Assembly (NCBI RefSeq): GCF_905220565.1
Contig: NC_059399.1
Location: forward strand, 17,166,501 to 17,230,500
DNA length: 64,000 nucleotides
Direction of reading: 5' to 3'
Source of the DNA: Melitaea cinxia
Lineage: Eukaryota > Arthropoda > Insecta > Lepidoptera > Nymphalidae
The translations under genes and the position numbers were made by a program. The notes below the pieces were generated by a model that worked only from the letters and a program-made list of their open reading frames with translations, had not been told where the DNA came from and ran no database searches. Positions 1 through 10,200 of this stretch are shown here, piece after piece (within the stretch, counting starts at the first letter, position 1; each line of letters starts with the position of its first letter).

Positions 1-507
1 ACGACCCCCACACAACGCGGTGGTAGGTCCCACTTAGGGGCCGCCTGGCAGCGACCACCCTCCCGTCGGAACCAGACGCCAAGCAGCTTGCTGCGTTCCG
101 TCTGTGAGCGGGAGTACCAGTGCCTTTGGGGGATTAGAAGAGTGTCAGTTGCGCAGCTTGCGCAGTTTTTTTTTCGGAATCTTGGACTGCACTGTACCGG
201 GCAGCTCATACTGGAGGGTAGCGGGATCCGAGGCACGATCTTGCCGTTGACCGACCGCAGGCAGTTGGGGGCCCTAGCGCGCCAGCCACGTGGCAAAGGC
301 TGCCCCGCCACCTCGCGAAAAATCCTGGGATGGCTCCACCGTGCCAGTTGGCGACTGGGTGGGAGGACCCGGTGGCGATTTCCAGGGGGGCTCGGGCGTC
401 CCCGCAGTCTCCAGATGAGCTCCTCTAATGGTCGGCTTAGCCTAGGGAATCCGCATGGTAAAAGCTGCGCCTCGACATCCAACTGCTTCCCCATCATCAC
501 TCCTTAA
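1..507 (+). CDS. Open frame upstream of LINE ORF2: possible ORF1 C-terminus or 5' UTR
   Basis: Frame 1 is open from the first base of the window to the stop at 505-507 (about 168 codons), overlapping the next frame by about 50 bases. That overlap is typical of ORF1/ORF2 junctions in LINEs. However, the predicted peptide is rich in Arg, Gly and Pro and shows no CCHC zinc knuckle or coiled coil, so it may simply be GC-rich 5' UTR without stops. No convincing ATG starts it within the window. I do not recognise a domain. Confidence 0.3.
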   Translation, partial: TTPTQRGGRSHLGAAWQRPPSRRNQTPSSLLRSVCEREYQCLWGIRRVSVAQLAQFFFRNLGLHCTGQLILEGSGIRGTILPLTDRRQLGALARQPRGKGCPATSRKILGWLHRASWRLGGRTRWRFPGGLGRPRSLQMSSSNGRLSLGNPHGKSCASTSNCFPIITP

Positions 508-3460
508 TATGAAAAAAGCACAAAGAAGGAAAAAAGTTAAAAAACGGCTGCACTTCCTCCCACTGAAGGTGCACCTCATTAACATCCGAGGTTTGCATTC
601 CAATATTGACCCGGTCTACCACCACCTCGAGACCGTGAAGCCGCATCTGTTTTTCTTAACGGAGACGCAAATCAAATGTCCAGCAGATGCTACGTACCTC
701 AACTACCCATGCTACTCATTAGAACATAAGTTCAAGGAACACGCTGGGGTCTGTGTGTACGTCCGCAATGACATTTGCTATAAGCGACTCCGGTGCTTTG
801 AAGCGACCGGGTTCTCTACATTGTGGGTTTTAGTGGACACCGGCGTGGACAAGACTGTCTACGCCTGTGTTTATCGGTCGCACAGTGGAGATCAGGAGAC
901 AACCAGGCTCTTCGACCACCTTACAGAGATGGCAGACAAAGCGCAGCAACGGTATCCGACGGCGGAACTTGTTTTTCTCAGGGACTTTAACGCCCACCAC
1001 GAGCAGTGGTTGTTCCCGTACGAGAAAACATGCCACGCTGGGAGGGAGGCGCGCAAATTCGCGTTAGCACTCGATCTTACCCAGATGGTACAGGTTGCAA
1101 CACGGGTACCAGATATTGCTAGCCATACAGCCAATTGCCTGGACCTTCTGCTGACTACAGATCCAGACAGACACTCGGTCTCAGTATCTGCCCCTCTAGG
1201 ATCATCCGACCATTGTCTGGTGAAATCCATATCGACCGCCTCTCCTCCGGACAACTGTCCAAGGGGCACAAGAAGAGTGTGGCGATATGAGTTAGCGGAT
1301 TGGGAAGAGATGCGGCATTTCTATGCATCTTTCCCATGGCGGCAAGTCTGTTTTTCCTCGGGTGACCCCTCGTGTTCGGCTGAGGCAGTTGCGGGCGTGA
1401 TCCGACAGGGAATGGAATACTTTATACCCTTCTCTGACATATCGCTCGACCACAAATCCCGACCTTGGTACAACGCTGAGTGCGCCCATGCTGAAGCCCT
1501 TAAAGAGTCTGCTTACAAAGCTTGGGTACGGGTCCGCGATGCCAAAGCTGGAGCGCGGGGGGTTCGCACGAGGAAGAAAGCTTTTAATTCAGCCACCAAG
1601 TCCTGCAAACGGATATTACAAAAGGCCCGATTCGACCATATCCGTCGTATAGGCGCTAAACTTGCCTCCTACCCCCCTGGTAGTAAACAATTCTGGTCTC
1701 TGTCGAAGGCAGTAGAGTCCAATTTCTGCCGCCATACATTGCCTCCTCTGCAGAAGCCTGATGGTTCGCTAGCTCACTCGGCAGTGGAAAAGGCAAACTT
1801 GTTTGCATCTCTCTTTGCGAGCAATTCGCGTCTTGACGCTAGCTCTACACAACCACCATCCTTGCCTCGATGTGACTCTTCTATGCAAGAGATTACGATC
1901 CACAATAAAGAGGTCCGTAGAGTTTTGCTGAACCTTGACGTGAATAAGACTAGTGGACCTGACGGTATACCTGCGCGCGTCCTAAAGGCCTGTGCACCTG
2001 AGCTGTCTCCTGTTCTCACGCGCCTGTACCGCCTCTCTCTTCAAACTAGAACGGTGCCAAAATCTTGGAAGCTGGCTAATGTGCAGCCAGTGCCCAAAAA
2101 GGGTAGCCGAGTGAATCCCTGCAACTACCGACAAATCGCCATCACCTCCATGCTCTGCAAAGTCATGGAAAAGGTACTTAACAGCAAGTTGCTGAACTAC
2201 CTAGAGGACAATGAACTCCTCAGTGACCACCAATACGGCTTTCGTCAGGGACGGTCTACTGGAGATCTTCTGGTGTATGTCACACACTGCTGGGGCGAAG
2301 CCATTGAGAAACATGGTGAGGCACTCGCTGTATCACTAGATATCTCGAAGGCCTTCGACAGGGTTTGGCACGCAAGTCTCCTTAGCAAACTTCCTGCTTA
2401 CGGCATCCCTGTTGACTTTTGTAGCTGGATTTCAGACTTTTTGAGTGAACGGTCGATCAGAGTGGTCGTGGACGGCTGCTCCTCTGACCTGATGGATATA
2501 AACGCCGGCGTCCCTCAAGGTTCTGTTCTCTCTGCAACTCTTTTCCTGCTCCATATTAACGACATGCTACGACCAGGCATTGTTGGATACGCAGATGACA
2601 GTACGATTGTTGAGAGATATTTGTCCAGCGCAAAAGACAGCAGGGACGTAATACGTTCTCAGAGAGAGGCCATGGTGGAACGAACAAATTCAATACTGGA
2701 GCAAGTATCCCAATGGGGTGATTGCAACCTGGTCACGTTCAACGCCGCCAAAACGCAGGCCTGTTTATTCTCCACCAAACGGAGTCCTTTCAACTTGACT
2801 CCTACTTTCCGTGGTACACCTGTCCCTGTGTCCGATACCCTCGACCTCCTTGGCATAGAGTTGAATTCTAACCTCAACTTTGGCAATTACATTGAGTCCA
2901 AAGCGCAAACTGCGGCCAGAAAGCTTGGCATCTTAAATAAGGTTAAGCGATATTTCACGCCTAAACAGCTTCTTACGCTATACAAAGCTCAAATCCGATC
3001 GTGCATGGAATATTGTAGTCACTTGTGGGATGGCTCAGCTAAATATCAACTCGCCACACTGGACTCAGTGGAACGCAGAGCCAAGCGGCTTATCGGTAAT
3101 GCCAGTTTGGTGAAATCTCTTCATACTCTGGCTCACCGAAGAAAGGTTGCCAGTCTAACGGTCTTTTACAGGTTGTACTTTAGAGAGTGTGCCCTGGAGC
3201 TGCACGAGCTCATACCCCCATCTCCTTTCTTCCATCGGACTTTCAGACGTACCGCGGGCTTTCATTCCTACCTGATTGATATACCTTTCATACGTACAAA
3301 GCGCTTCGAATCATCTTTTTTAATGCGCACAGCCAAGGAATGGAATTCCCTGCCGGCGTCTGTATTTCCGAGTTCATATAACCCGAACATATTTAAAGCG
3401 CGAGTGAACAGGCTTCTTCTGGGCGAACTCGCTCCATCTTCGACCTCGTCTGTGCTCTAG
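455..3460 (+). CDS. LINE ORF2: AP-like endonuclease and reverse transcriptase
   Basis: This 1001-residue polyprotein nicks target DNA and copies the element RNA onto it (target-primed reverse transcription). The endonuclease domain runs from about residue 38 to 260: NIRG near 43-46, LTETQ with the catalytic Glu at 70, DFNAHH near 177, and SSDHC near 250 with the Asp-His pair. The RT domain runs from about 490 to 760: SGPDGIP near 500, the LDISKAFDRVWH block, VPQGSVLS, and the catalytic YADD near 711. A Lys/Arg-rich stretch (residues 19-31) precedes the endonuclease, so the internal Met19 is an alternative start. No stops or frameshifts interrupt it. One oddity is RDFNAHH where a GDFNAHH-type Gly is usual. 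Family functions are established knowledge; activity is inference. Confidence 0.92.
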   Translation: MVKAAPRHPTASPSSLLNMKKAQRRKKVKKRLHFLPLKVHLINIRGLHSNIDPVYHHLETVKPHLFFLTETQIKCPADATYLNYPCYSLEHKFKEHAGVCVYVRNDICYKRLRCFEATGFSTLWVLVDTGVDKTVYACVYRSHSGDQETTRLFDHLTEMADKAQQRYPTAELVFLRDFNAHHEQWLFPYEKTCHAGREARKFALALDLTQMVQVATRVPDIASHTANCLDLLLTTDPDRHSVSVSAPLGSSDHCLVKSISTASPPDNCPRGTRRVWRYELADWEEMRHFYASFPWRQVCFSSGDPSCSAEAVAGVIRQGMEYFIPFSDISLDHKSRPWYNAECAHAEALKESAYKAWVRVRDAKAGARGVRTRKKAFNSATKSCKRILQKARFDHIRRIGAKLASYPPGSKQFWSLSKAVESNFCRHTLPPLQKPDGSLAHSAVEKANLFASLFASNSRLDASSTQPPSLPRCDSSMQEITIHNKEVRRVLLNLDVNKTSGPDGIPARVLKACAPELSPVLTRLYRLSLQTRTVPKSWKLANVQPVPKKGSRVNPCNYRQIAITSMLCKVMEKVLNSKLLNYLEDNELLSDHQYGFRQGRSTGDLLVYVTHCWGEAIEKHGEALAVSLDISKAFDRVWHASLLSKLPAYGIPVDFCSWISDFLSERSIRVVVDGCSSDLMDINAGVPQGSVLSATLFLLHINDMLRPGIVGYADDSTIVERYLSSAKDSRDVIRSQREAMVERTNSILEQVSQWGDCNLVTFNAAKTQACLFSTKRSPFNLTPTFRGTPVPVSDTLDLLGIELNSNLNFGNYIESKAQTAARKLGILNKVKRYFTPKQLLTLYKAQIRSCMEYCSHLWDGSAKYQLATLDSVERRAKRLIGNASLVKSLHTLAHRRKVASLTVFYRLYFRECALELHELIPPSPFFHRTFRRTAGFHSYLIDIPFIRTKRFESSFLMRTAKEWNSLPASVFPSSYNPNIFKARVNRLLLGELAPSSTSSVL

Positions 3461-3521
3461 GGCTAGACTGAGGTCAAGAGTAAGCCCATATCGTAATAAA
3501 AAAAAAAAAAAAAAAAAAAAC

Positions 3522-3979
3522 ATTTTAATGTGTTCCGAAAATCTAAGTGAACCTTAAAAAAGAAAGCAGACAAGGACAAGGTCACAAACGGTCAGTAGGA
3601 CAAAAACAACGCCGCGTGCATAGTAATGGCATAACAATCATACAGTCGCTTCCTCGCTACCTAACTTAATATTAGTGCGGATATCGTAAGAAGAGTTGAC
3701 GTACTCGCCAGCTTTAATTAATTAAAATTAAACGAAAAAATATTAAAAAGCTTTATATATAAAATTCAAAGTGAAAATATCAACAAAAAAAACCGAGAAA
3801 GTAGCAATCACTTGTATAAGTAAAAGTGTTACCAAAAAATTTATATAAATAAATTTTAAAGGATAACTCGTTTTTAGTTTCTGTGATATAGTTTATAATT
3901 AAGAAATTAACAGCAGCAGACGCTGACACAGAGCAGCAGGCGCTGCAAAATTCAACAAAGCAAATTTATCACATACGAA
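3522..3979 (+). promoter_or_regulatory. AT-rich upstream region of the secreted-protein gene
   Basis: This 460-bp AT-rich stretch lies between the LINE poly(A) tail and the start codon at 3980. It holds a TATATAAA-like string near 3755 and a short CAG-rich stretch (about 3910-3950) just before the ATG. The true transcription start and promoter cannot be fixed by eye. If the LINE inserted recently, it now sits directly upstream of this promoter. Confidence 0.35.
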
Positions 3980-4170
3980 ATGATTTTGCCAAGTGTACTT
4001 GTAATAGTGTATCTTCGGATATCTTGTATAGATGCAGCGCCTTTGCAGTTGCATTTTTTGCAACCTTACGAAAGATTAGTGATGCAACAGCAACAGCAGA
4101 ATATTCAGCAGCAATTATTGGAACTACAAGCAATGCAGCAATTAAGCTCAATGTCAGCATCGACATCGAT
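3980..4170 (+). CDS. Exon 1 of a two-exon secreted Gln-rich protein gene
   Basis: This exon encodes the first 63 residues plus two bases of a codon. The ATG opens a hydrophobic signal peptide (MILPSVLVIVYLRISC, likely cleaved near the following Asp-Ala-Ala). It is followed by a Gln-rich, probably helical segment with QQQQQ and QQQLLELQAMQQL. The exon ends at a strong donor, AT|GTAAGTATT, at 4171. The reading frame joins without a shift to the exon starting at 5635. The signal peptide and junction are seen in the sequence; secretion is inferred. I do not recognise the family. Confidence 0.75.
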
Positions 4171-4546
4171 GTAAGTATTGTCAATGTACCTATTAGTAAA
4201 TAGAAGCATCTTGAAACTATTGTATTTAAATAAGAACAGAGCAGTACTAACTCTAGACTTCAACACACAAATTAGTAAAATCAATGACCGTAAAAGATCA
4301 AATTCTGAACTATTCAACTATTAAGAAATCAAGAGAAGCACAACACGCTGATCAATTATAATAAAATTGTAAATAAGAGATTGATTTAGGTAAGCGTTCA
4401 ACTAATCACGAGATATATCCTGTCACAAATTTGCCTTTATTATTATATATTCTTTAGGACCATATTTTAAAAATAATTGTTAATAATAGTCGCCTTTTTA
4501 AATTTGTACATACAATAAGGAATAAGACTTATCCAGAATTAATGAT

Positions 4547-4888
4547 GACGCCGCGCTGGCGCAACGGTTACAGCCATAGATTGTATCTTTTGCGCTGGCG
4601 GTTGCGGGTTCGATCCTCGCACATTACAAACATTCGTATTGGTCATACAGATATTTGCCGTGGTCTGGGTGTTTGTGCAGTCCTTGTGGGTCTTCCACCG
4701 TGCCGTGGAGAACAGGTTAAGCCGTCGGTCTCGGTTGTTATCATGTACACCTGATAGCGATCGTTACTCATAGTAGGGAATATATCCGCCAACCCGCATT
4801 GGAGCAGCGTGGTGGATTAAGCTCTGATCCTTCTCCTACATGGGGAAAGAGGCCTATGCCCAGTAGTGGGATATTACAGGCTGAAGCG
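4547..4888 (+). mobile_element. tRNA-derived SINE, full length (family S)
   Basis: The head GACGCCGCGCTGGCGCAACG carries a box A-like TGGCGCAACGG and a box B-like GGTTCGATCC (about 4605-4614), the internal RNA polymerase III promoter of tRNA SINEs. The tail ends GGGATATTACAGGCTGAAGC. Other copies in the window are at 8967, 9800, 36343, 50728 (diverged) and 61072. Confidence 0.85.
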
Positions 4889-4954
4889 TAGACTTAATAT
4901 ATCAACCAACCTGCTGCCATTTATTTATACAAACATACAATTAAGAAAATCACT

Positions 4955-5144
4955 ACATAGTATAAAACAAAGTCGATTCCCACTGTATGTATGCTTAGAT
5001 CTTTAAAACTACGCAACGGATTTTGATGCGGTTTTCTTTAGTAAATAGAGTTATTTTAGATAATGGTTTATATGAATAATACATGCATAATATAGTAAAA
5101 GAATACTGTTACTTTTGCATCCGTGCTAAACCGCGGGTCGCTAG
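4955..5144 (+). mobile_element. Non-autonomous Helitron-like element (GCGGGTCGCTAG end)
   Basis: The right end reads CCGCGGGTCGCTAG followed by T, matching the CTRR-type 3' terminus of Helitrons. The left part reads CATAGTATAAAACAAAGTCG, a string shared in reverse complement with the elements at 10336 and 37706. Confidence 0.65.
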
Positions 5145-5634
5145 TATGTAATAAAATGATAATTTGCAACCACAGTATTTTTTACGATATGAACATTTTT
5201 GTATAAGCAAACCCATCTCTGATTATATTTGCATTTAAAAACTGTTCACCTTTTCTTTGTACACATTAAGGTTATAGCTTAATATAGTTTTTTCTCATAG
5301 ATATTCACTGGGAACCTAAATTTAAGCGTTTTTTGACTATGTGAAAATTCTAAGCGATTTGATTTTAAATTTATCACAAGATATGACCAACAATTCTGTT
5401 TATTAACTTTACAAAATAGTGGATTTACATCCCAAATTTATGCTGTTATTGTCTTTATCACAATACAAATATTTCACTGATAACCGTGGCCTTAACACAC
5501 TATTTGAAGGTCCGAACTTTAGAGAGAAACCAACGTTAGAAAAACAAAGGCTAAATACGAACCGCAAAATAATTTGCTATATATATATATAGATATATTT
5601 ATATGTTTAAAAATATTCAATTGTCTATTTACAG

Positions 5635-6139
5635 GAACAACCCACTTCCACCGCTTATGTTATTCGTACCAGAACATCAAACAATACAGAATACAAATAC
5701 TAATGAAAAACCAACAAACGGTAATATTGAAAACGAAACAAAGTCTAATCAACTCGCTAAACCAAAAGATGGAGATATAGACTCTGTTGTAATAGATGCT
5801 GAACCAGTACCTATAATAGAAGAACAGAAAGCGTTCCTAGTGTTACCGAATGGAAGATTTTCAATTGGAGGAATAATTTCCGCTATTCCATTTTTACCAA
5901 TCGAAATAAACGTACCTGATACGATATCCTGGGCATACAATGGGATCGCTAATGGTATATCCAGTATTATATCAATTATCGGTCAAAGGCCTCCGATAAA
6001 CTCAGGAACAGAAGCAGTAAGCTTAAAATCGTTGATTAACAATTTGAAGATGAGGAAGGAACAGCAAAATATTGTAAGACCTATTATAATCATGCCATTT
6101 GAGAATTTTAAGACACCAATATTACCCGTACAGTTATAA
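5635..6139 (+). CDS. Exon 2 of the secreted Gln-rich protein gene, with stop
   Basis: The first base completes a Met codon split by the intron; the exon then runs 167 codons to a TAA at 6137-6139, giving a 231-residue precursor. This half is Asn/Thr/Lys-rich at first (about residues 80-120), then Ile/Pro-rich and fairly hydrophobic with a Gly-rich patch (GRFSIGGIISAIPFLP), and ends in a Lys/Arg-rich segment and IMPFENFKTPILPVQL. It has no cysteines after the signal region, so it is probably not disulfide-stabilised. It lies tail to tail with the cuticle gene. It could be a structural extracellular matrix, chorion-associated or silk-like protein, but that is a guess from composition. An AATAAA at 6453-6458 may be its poly(A) signal. 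Confidence 0.75.
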
Positions 6140-7158
6140 TAGCATTTTACTTCAGAATTGTTTGTATGCAATCTGTGTAATTTAAGTTCTTACTAAGACA
6201 ATCGGTTTATTAGATGAAAATTGAAATTTCTTTGTCAATAGACGGATGAAATTGAGTAACAAAATATGTGCACAGTTTTTTATTAGTTGTATTCTAAACT
6301 AAGCTTTGATGCGAGTTTTGTCGTTATTTAAAATACCTCAAATTCGTATGACAGTTTTCTGAACTTATTACTTTATAGCTATTTAAGTATTGTTAAAAGA
6401 GGTAGAAGGGAAAAAATTATCTCTAATCACGTTTTCACGTAATCAAATATAAAATAAACGTTATCTCTGATACTGATTTAGAAAAGAAAATAAAACAAAT
6501 CAAATGGAAATTATCTGTATTTATTGCATCGAATCTTATTATAAAAGATTTCACGATAACTGGAATTTAGTCTTAGATTAAAAACTAACATAGACTGGGT
6601 TCAAGAGATTAACTTAAAATAATAAACAATGTATATTACGATAATAAATGTAATTATATAAAAGTAAATGAACTTTAAACTGAAGTTACTCTTTTAAACA
6701 CCAGCCAAATTTTAATAAGGACCAATTCAAAAAGATTAAATGGAATTAGAAACATAGACGGACTCATTGTTTAGAAAGTTCAAGTACTTCAAAACATATT
6801 ATAAGTAAAAGTGTAAATGAAATGATTACAAACAGCTAATTTAACCTACTTAACTAAAATGGCAACTCAAATCACTCTATATTTGCAACGTCGTAAGCGA
6901 AACTTAGACCCCAGAAATGGTATCGTATTTATTGCCCTCAAAATGAGATTGCAAACATAATATCCGGCTGATAGTAAAAATAAATGTTCTGAAAATATTT
7001 TAACTAAAAGTAAACATTCTGAAGTTAAACAAAATCAACAAGTTTAAACTGGCTGTATAAATGTAATTCTAAATGTTATTATTTAACATATAAAAATGAT
7101 ATTCAACTGCGATGAAGATTAATAGAGGTGGTGTCTTAATGTATTAGGTGATTGTAGA
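6140..7158. other. Convergent intergenic/3' UTR region with poly(A) signals
   Basis: This AT-rich stretch lies between two convergent stop codons. Plus-strand AATAAA occurs at 6453-6458 and again near 6489. Minus-strand AATAAA occurs at 6933-6928, about 230 nt after the cuticle protein stop, and again near 6515. No open frame of note was seen. The two 3' UTRs may overlap if distal signals are used. Confidence 0.5.
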
Positions 7159-7239
7159 TTATTGATCCTGGACTTCGCTTTTGTGTGAGATGATGGATAC
7201 TGGGTAGTCGAACTGGTAGAAGAATCCACGAGGGGGGCC
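7159..7239 (-). CDS. Cuticle protein exon 7 (C-terminus and stop)
   Basis: The acceptor CTTCCTTCCAG precedes 26 codons reading GPPRGFFYQFDYPVSIIS and onward to VQDQ and a TAA stop at 7161-7159. The aromatic-rich tail resembles the ends of other cuticular proteins. The phase-0 junction with exon 6 fits the donor ACG|GTGAGT at 7698/7697. Confidence 0.82.
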   Translation of the reverse strand, partial: GPPRGFFYQFDYPVSIISHKSEVQDQ

Positions 7240-10200
7240 CTGGAAGGAAGAGTAAGCTATAAACTAAAAATTCTATACGCCATCATTATATAAAAACTTT
7301 GTTAGATTTTTTATCATTCCTATTGTTTTCTAAACAATTTTACAGTATGCTATAGCTTTTATTTACATATCTAGTTTATGGGTCTACAAGGATACTTAAT
7401 AGTAACTTAAGCTTTGATCTCAACTTCAAGCAGTAGCTACTCATTTTTCCCATTTTTTTCAAGACACAAGGCCAACTGTTCTTAAGGTAAACAATTTAAT
7501 GCTCGTGTTTAGGTAACATCCGATTGATTTACACATTTTCTTAATACCATTATATATAATATTTATAAATGGTCGAAAGAACAAAGATGGCTGCTTTAAT
7601 TGTGACCCGGAGTTGAAACCAGGATAACAACTAACTACGCAAACTGCCAGTTCTTAGAAGGTCAATTAAACCTGAAATTAAATAGATCCAAACTCACCGT
7701 TGGTTCTGGTTCTTCGGTCAAGTAAAATTGAGAATCTTGACCGTAATAGGCTTTGCCTTCACGAGCTTGGCTCTCCTGACTTGGGGCAGCGACTACTGAA
7801 TCCTGTTGCTCAGACGCAGCTGGCTGGTAGTCGTACTGTCTGTAGTACTCTCCTCTGGAAATATAACGAGGGATCATTGAAAATGGTTGGAATCTAATAT
7901 ATAAAATTCTCGTGTCGCGGTGTTTGTAGTTAAACTCCTCCGAAACGGCTTGACCGATTCTCATGAAATTTTGTGTGCATATCGGGTAGGTCTGAGAATC
8001 GAACAACATCTATTTTTTTCATACCCCTAAGTTTAAGGGGGGTGGGGTTAGAGGGATAATAAAATATTATGAAATTTTGTGTGCATATCGGGTAGGTCTG
8101 AGAATCGGCCAACATCTATTTTTCATTCCCCTAAGTTATAAGGGGAGGGGACTAAGAAGGTTAATAAAATATATGGCAAAACAACGTTTGCGGGGTCAGC
8201 TAGTAGTACTATATTAAAATTTTCTTTCCCCTTTCGTTATCTATTTCCAAAACCTTTTCATCCTATGCTAATATTGAATTCATGAAAGAAATAAAAAACA
8301 TATAACATTTTGATATTTTTTTCTAGGACGGCAAACATGCGTTCGACCCACCCTATACTCATAACCATCCGGTTACCATAACCGAGACGCCTGCAACAGT
8401 ACAAGCATTGCAACCGAACCTCCCTAGAGACTGTCTATCTTCACTCACTACAGGAACACAACATTGGTTGAGAGCTATATTATATAGCTGTGATTTTTGT
8501 AAGGTTGAGGTACTCCCCCAGCCGATCTGCTACAGATTATAGAGTTATTTTCTGCTGTACCCTACTTTATTAAAAACTGAACTGTTATTATTGTGGACAT
8601 CAAGTAATTTGATGACATTGAACATTTTAGGTAATACAATCATAGGTGACTTTATATAGTCTGCTGGGATAGTATCGTCAATTTAACTGAGGTAGGGCAC
8701 AACAGGATATATCCTGCTCAAAATCTGGAGTAGCTCGAGTGGAATAGTATCGAGACCTTACAGAAGATCATAGCTAAATAGTACTGCTTTAAGCAGTGTT
8801 GTGTTCCCGAGGTAATTAAAGTGACCAAAGCTCCTGGGCTCGGGCTAGGGTCGGCAATGCGCTTGCGATGCTTTTAATGTCCTAAGCGTCTCTAAACTAC
8901 GGTAATCGCTTACCATCAGATTAGCCGTACGCTGTTTTGCCGACCTAGTTGTATAAAAAATACATTACGCTTCAGCCTGTAATATCCCACTACTGGGCAT
9001 AGGCCTCTTTCTCCATGTAGGAGAAGGATCAGAGCTTAATCCACCACGCTGCTCCAATGCGGGTTGGCGGATATATTCCCTACTACGAGTAACGATCGCT
9101 ATCAGGTGTACATGATAACAACCGGGACCGACGGCTTAACGTGCTCTCCGAGGCACAGTGGGGAGACCCACAAGGACTGCACAAACACCCAGACCACGGC
9201 AAACACCTGTATGGCCAATAAAAATGTTAGTCATGTGCGGGGATCGAACCCGCAACCGCCAACGCAACAGGTACAATCCATGGCTGTAACCGTTGCGCCA
9301 ACGCGGCGTCAAAAAATACATTCGGTAACACTAAATCCTTAGTTATTTAAAAATAAAACAACAATTCTTCATCCTCTATGGTATGCTACACTTACTGTGG
9401 GTCGGGTTGCTGGCGAGCAGCCGCTGCGGCTTCCTGCCAGGCCTTCTCGTGGGCGAGTCGCGCCTGTCTCACATCTTCGGCTTCCTCGATGGGCTTCAAG
9501 ACGACTTTAGGGAGGTTGTCTTCTTGGTGGAAACCCTGGCTGTCAGCCCAGTAACGAACCTGTCAATATTAACCGTTAGATATGAACAAAGGAAATTAAA
9601 AAAAAATTGAATTAGCACAGACGTCATTTGAATTTAGCAACGAATTCAATCCTCACTCGTTGCCTATTAAGTCTACAAATATTTTTATTGTAATCCGATA
9701 GCTGTTGACGCAGACGTGTGTATGTGCGTGGGTGGTTGTGTGTATATGTGAGTATATGTATGTTCAGACTGCAATAAGGATATTAGTGTCAAGTAGTGTA
9801 AGGATATTTGTGCAGTTCTTGTGGGTCTCCCCACCGTACCTCGGAGAGCACGTTAAGCCGTCGGTCTCGGTTATTATCTTGTACACCTGATAGCGATCGT
9901 TACTCATAGTAGGGAATATATCCGCCAACCCGCATTGGAGCAGCGTGGTGGATTAAGCTCTGATCCTTCTCCTACATGCGGAAAGAAGCCTATGCCCAGT
10001 AGTGGGATATTACAGGCTGGAGCGAAGTAGAATATGAAGAAAGATATATAACGAACCTTAATGAGTTGATTGTCAGCTGTTCTGTATGTGTATGAACCGG
10101 TGATATCACCAGAGCGTACTTTGTTTTCTACCTTCGCGGACTCGGGAGTCTCGTAGCCATACGCATACGCGCCTAAGCCGTCTTGACCGTGGAACTGTCT

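Larger units (their letters stand above)
1..3521 (+). mobile_element. Non-LTR retrotransposon (CR1/jockey-like LINE), near complete
   Basis: A GC-rich 5' segment, a long endonuclease/reverse transcriptase frame (455-3460), a short 3' UTR and a run of A after an AATAAA at about 3496-3520 are the standard layout of a poly(A)-tailed LINE. The left end lies outside or at the window edge, so neither the 5' boundary nor a target duplication can be seen. The frame is uninterrupted, which points to a recent insertion. The clade is assigned only from the general look of the endonuclease and RT blocks; CR1-type and jockey-type are both possible. Confidence 0.9.
4171..5634 (+). other. Intron of the secreted-protein gene, filled with repeats
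   Basis: This phase-2 intron runs from GTAAGT at 4171 to TTTACAG ending at 5634. It contains a full-length tRNA-derived SINE (4547-4888) and a CTAG-ending Helitron-like element (4955-5144). The remainder is AT-rich with no coding signal. Confidence 0.75.
7855..9395 (-). other. Cuticle gene intron 5, largely transposons
   Basis: This intron holds a Helitron (7893-8203), two GTCGGCA-family repeats in opposite orientations (8325-8580 plus; 8685-8958 minus) and a full SINE (8967-9310 minus). Little unique sequence is left between the splice sites. Confidence 0.8.

Noticed and set aside
830..1489. Minus-strand and alternative-frame open reading frames of 60-125 codons inside the LINE
   Set aside because: They overlap the long endonuclease/RT frame and show no motifs; they are by-products of its codon use.
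5603..5634. ATG at 5603 as the start of a separate 178-residue protein
   Set aside because: It lies in the intron just upstream of a strong TTTACAG acceptor. The frame joins the signal-peptide exon at 3980-4170 exactly, so splicing explains it better.
7700..7897. Plus-strand frame of 65 codons over cuticle exon 6
   Set aside because: It is the antisense of a well-supported exon with matched splice phases.
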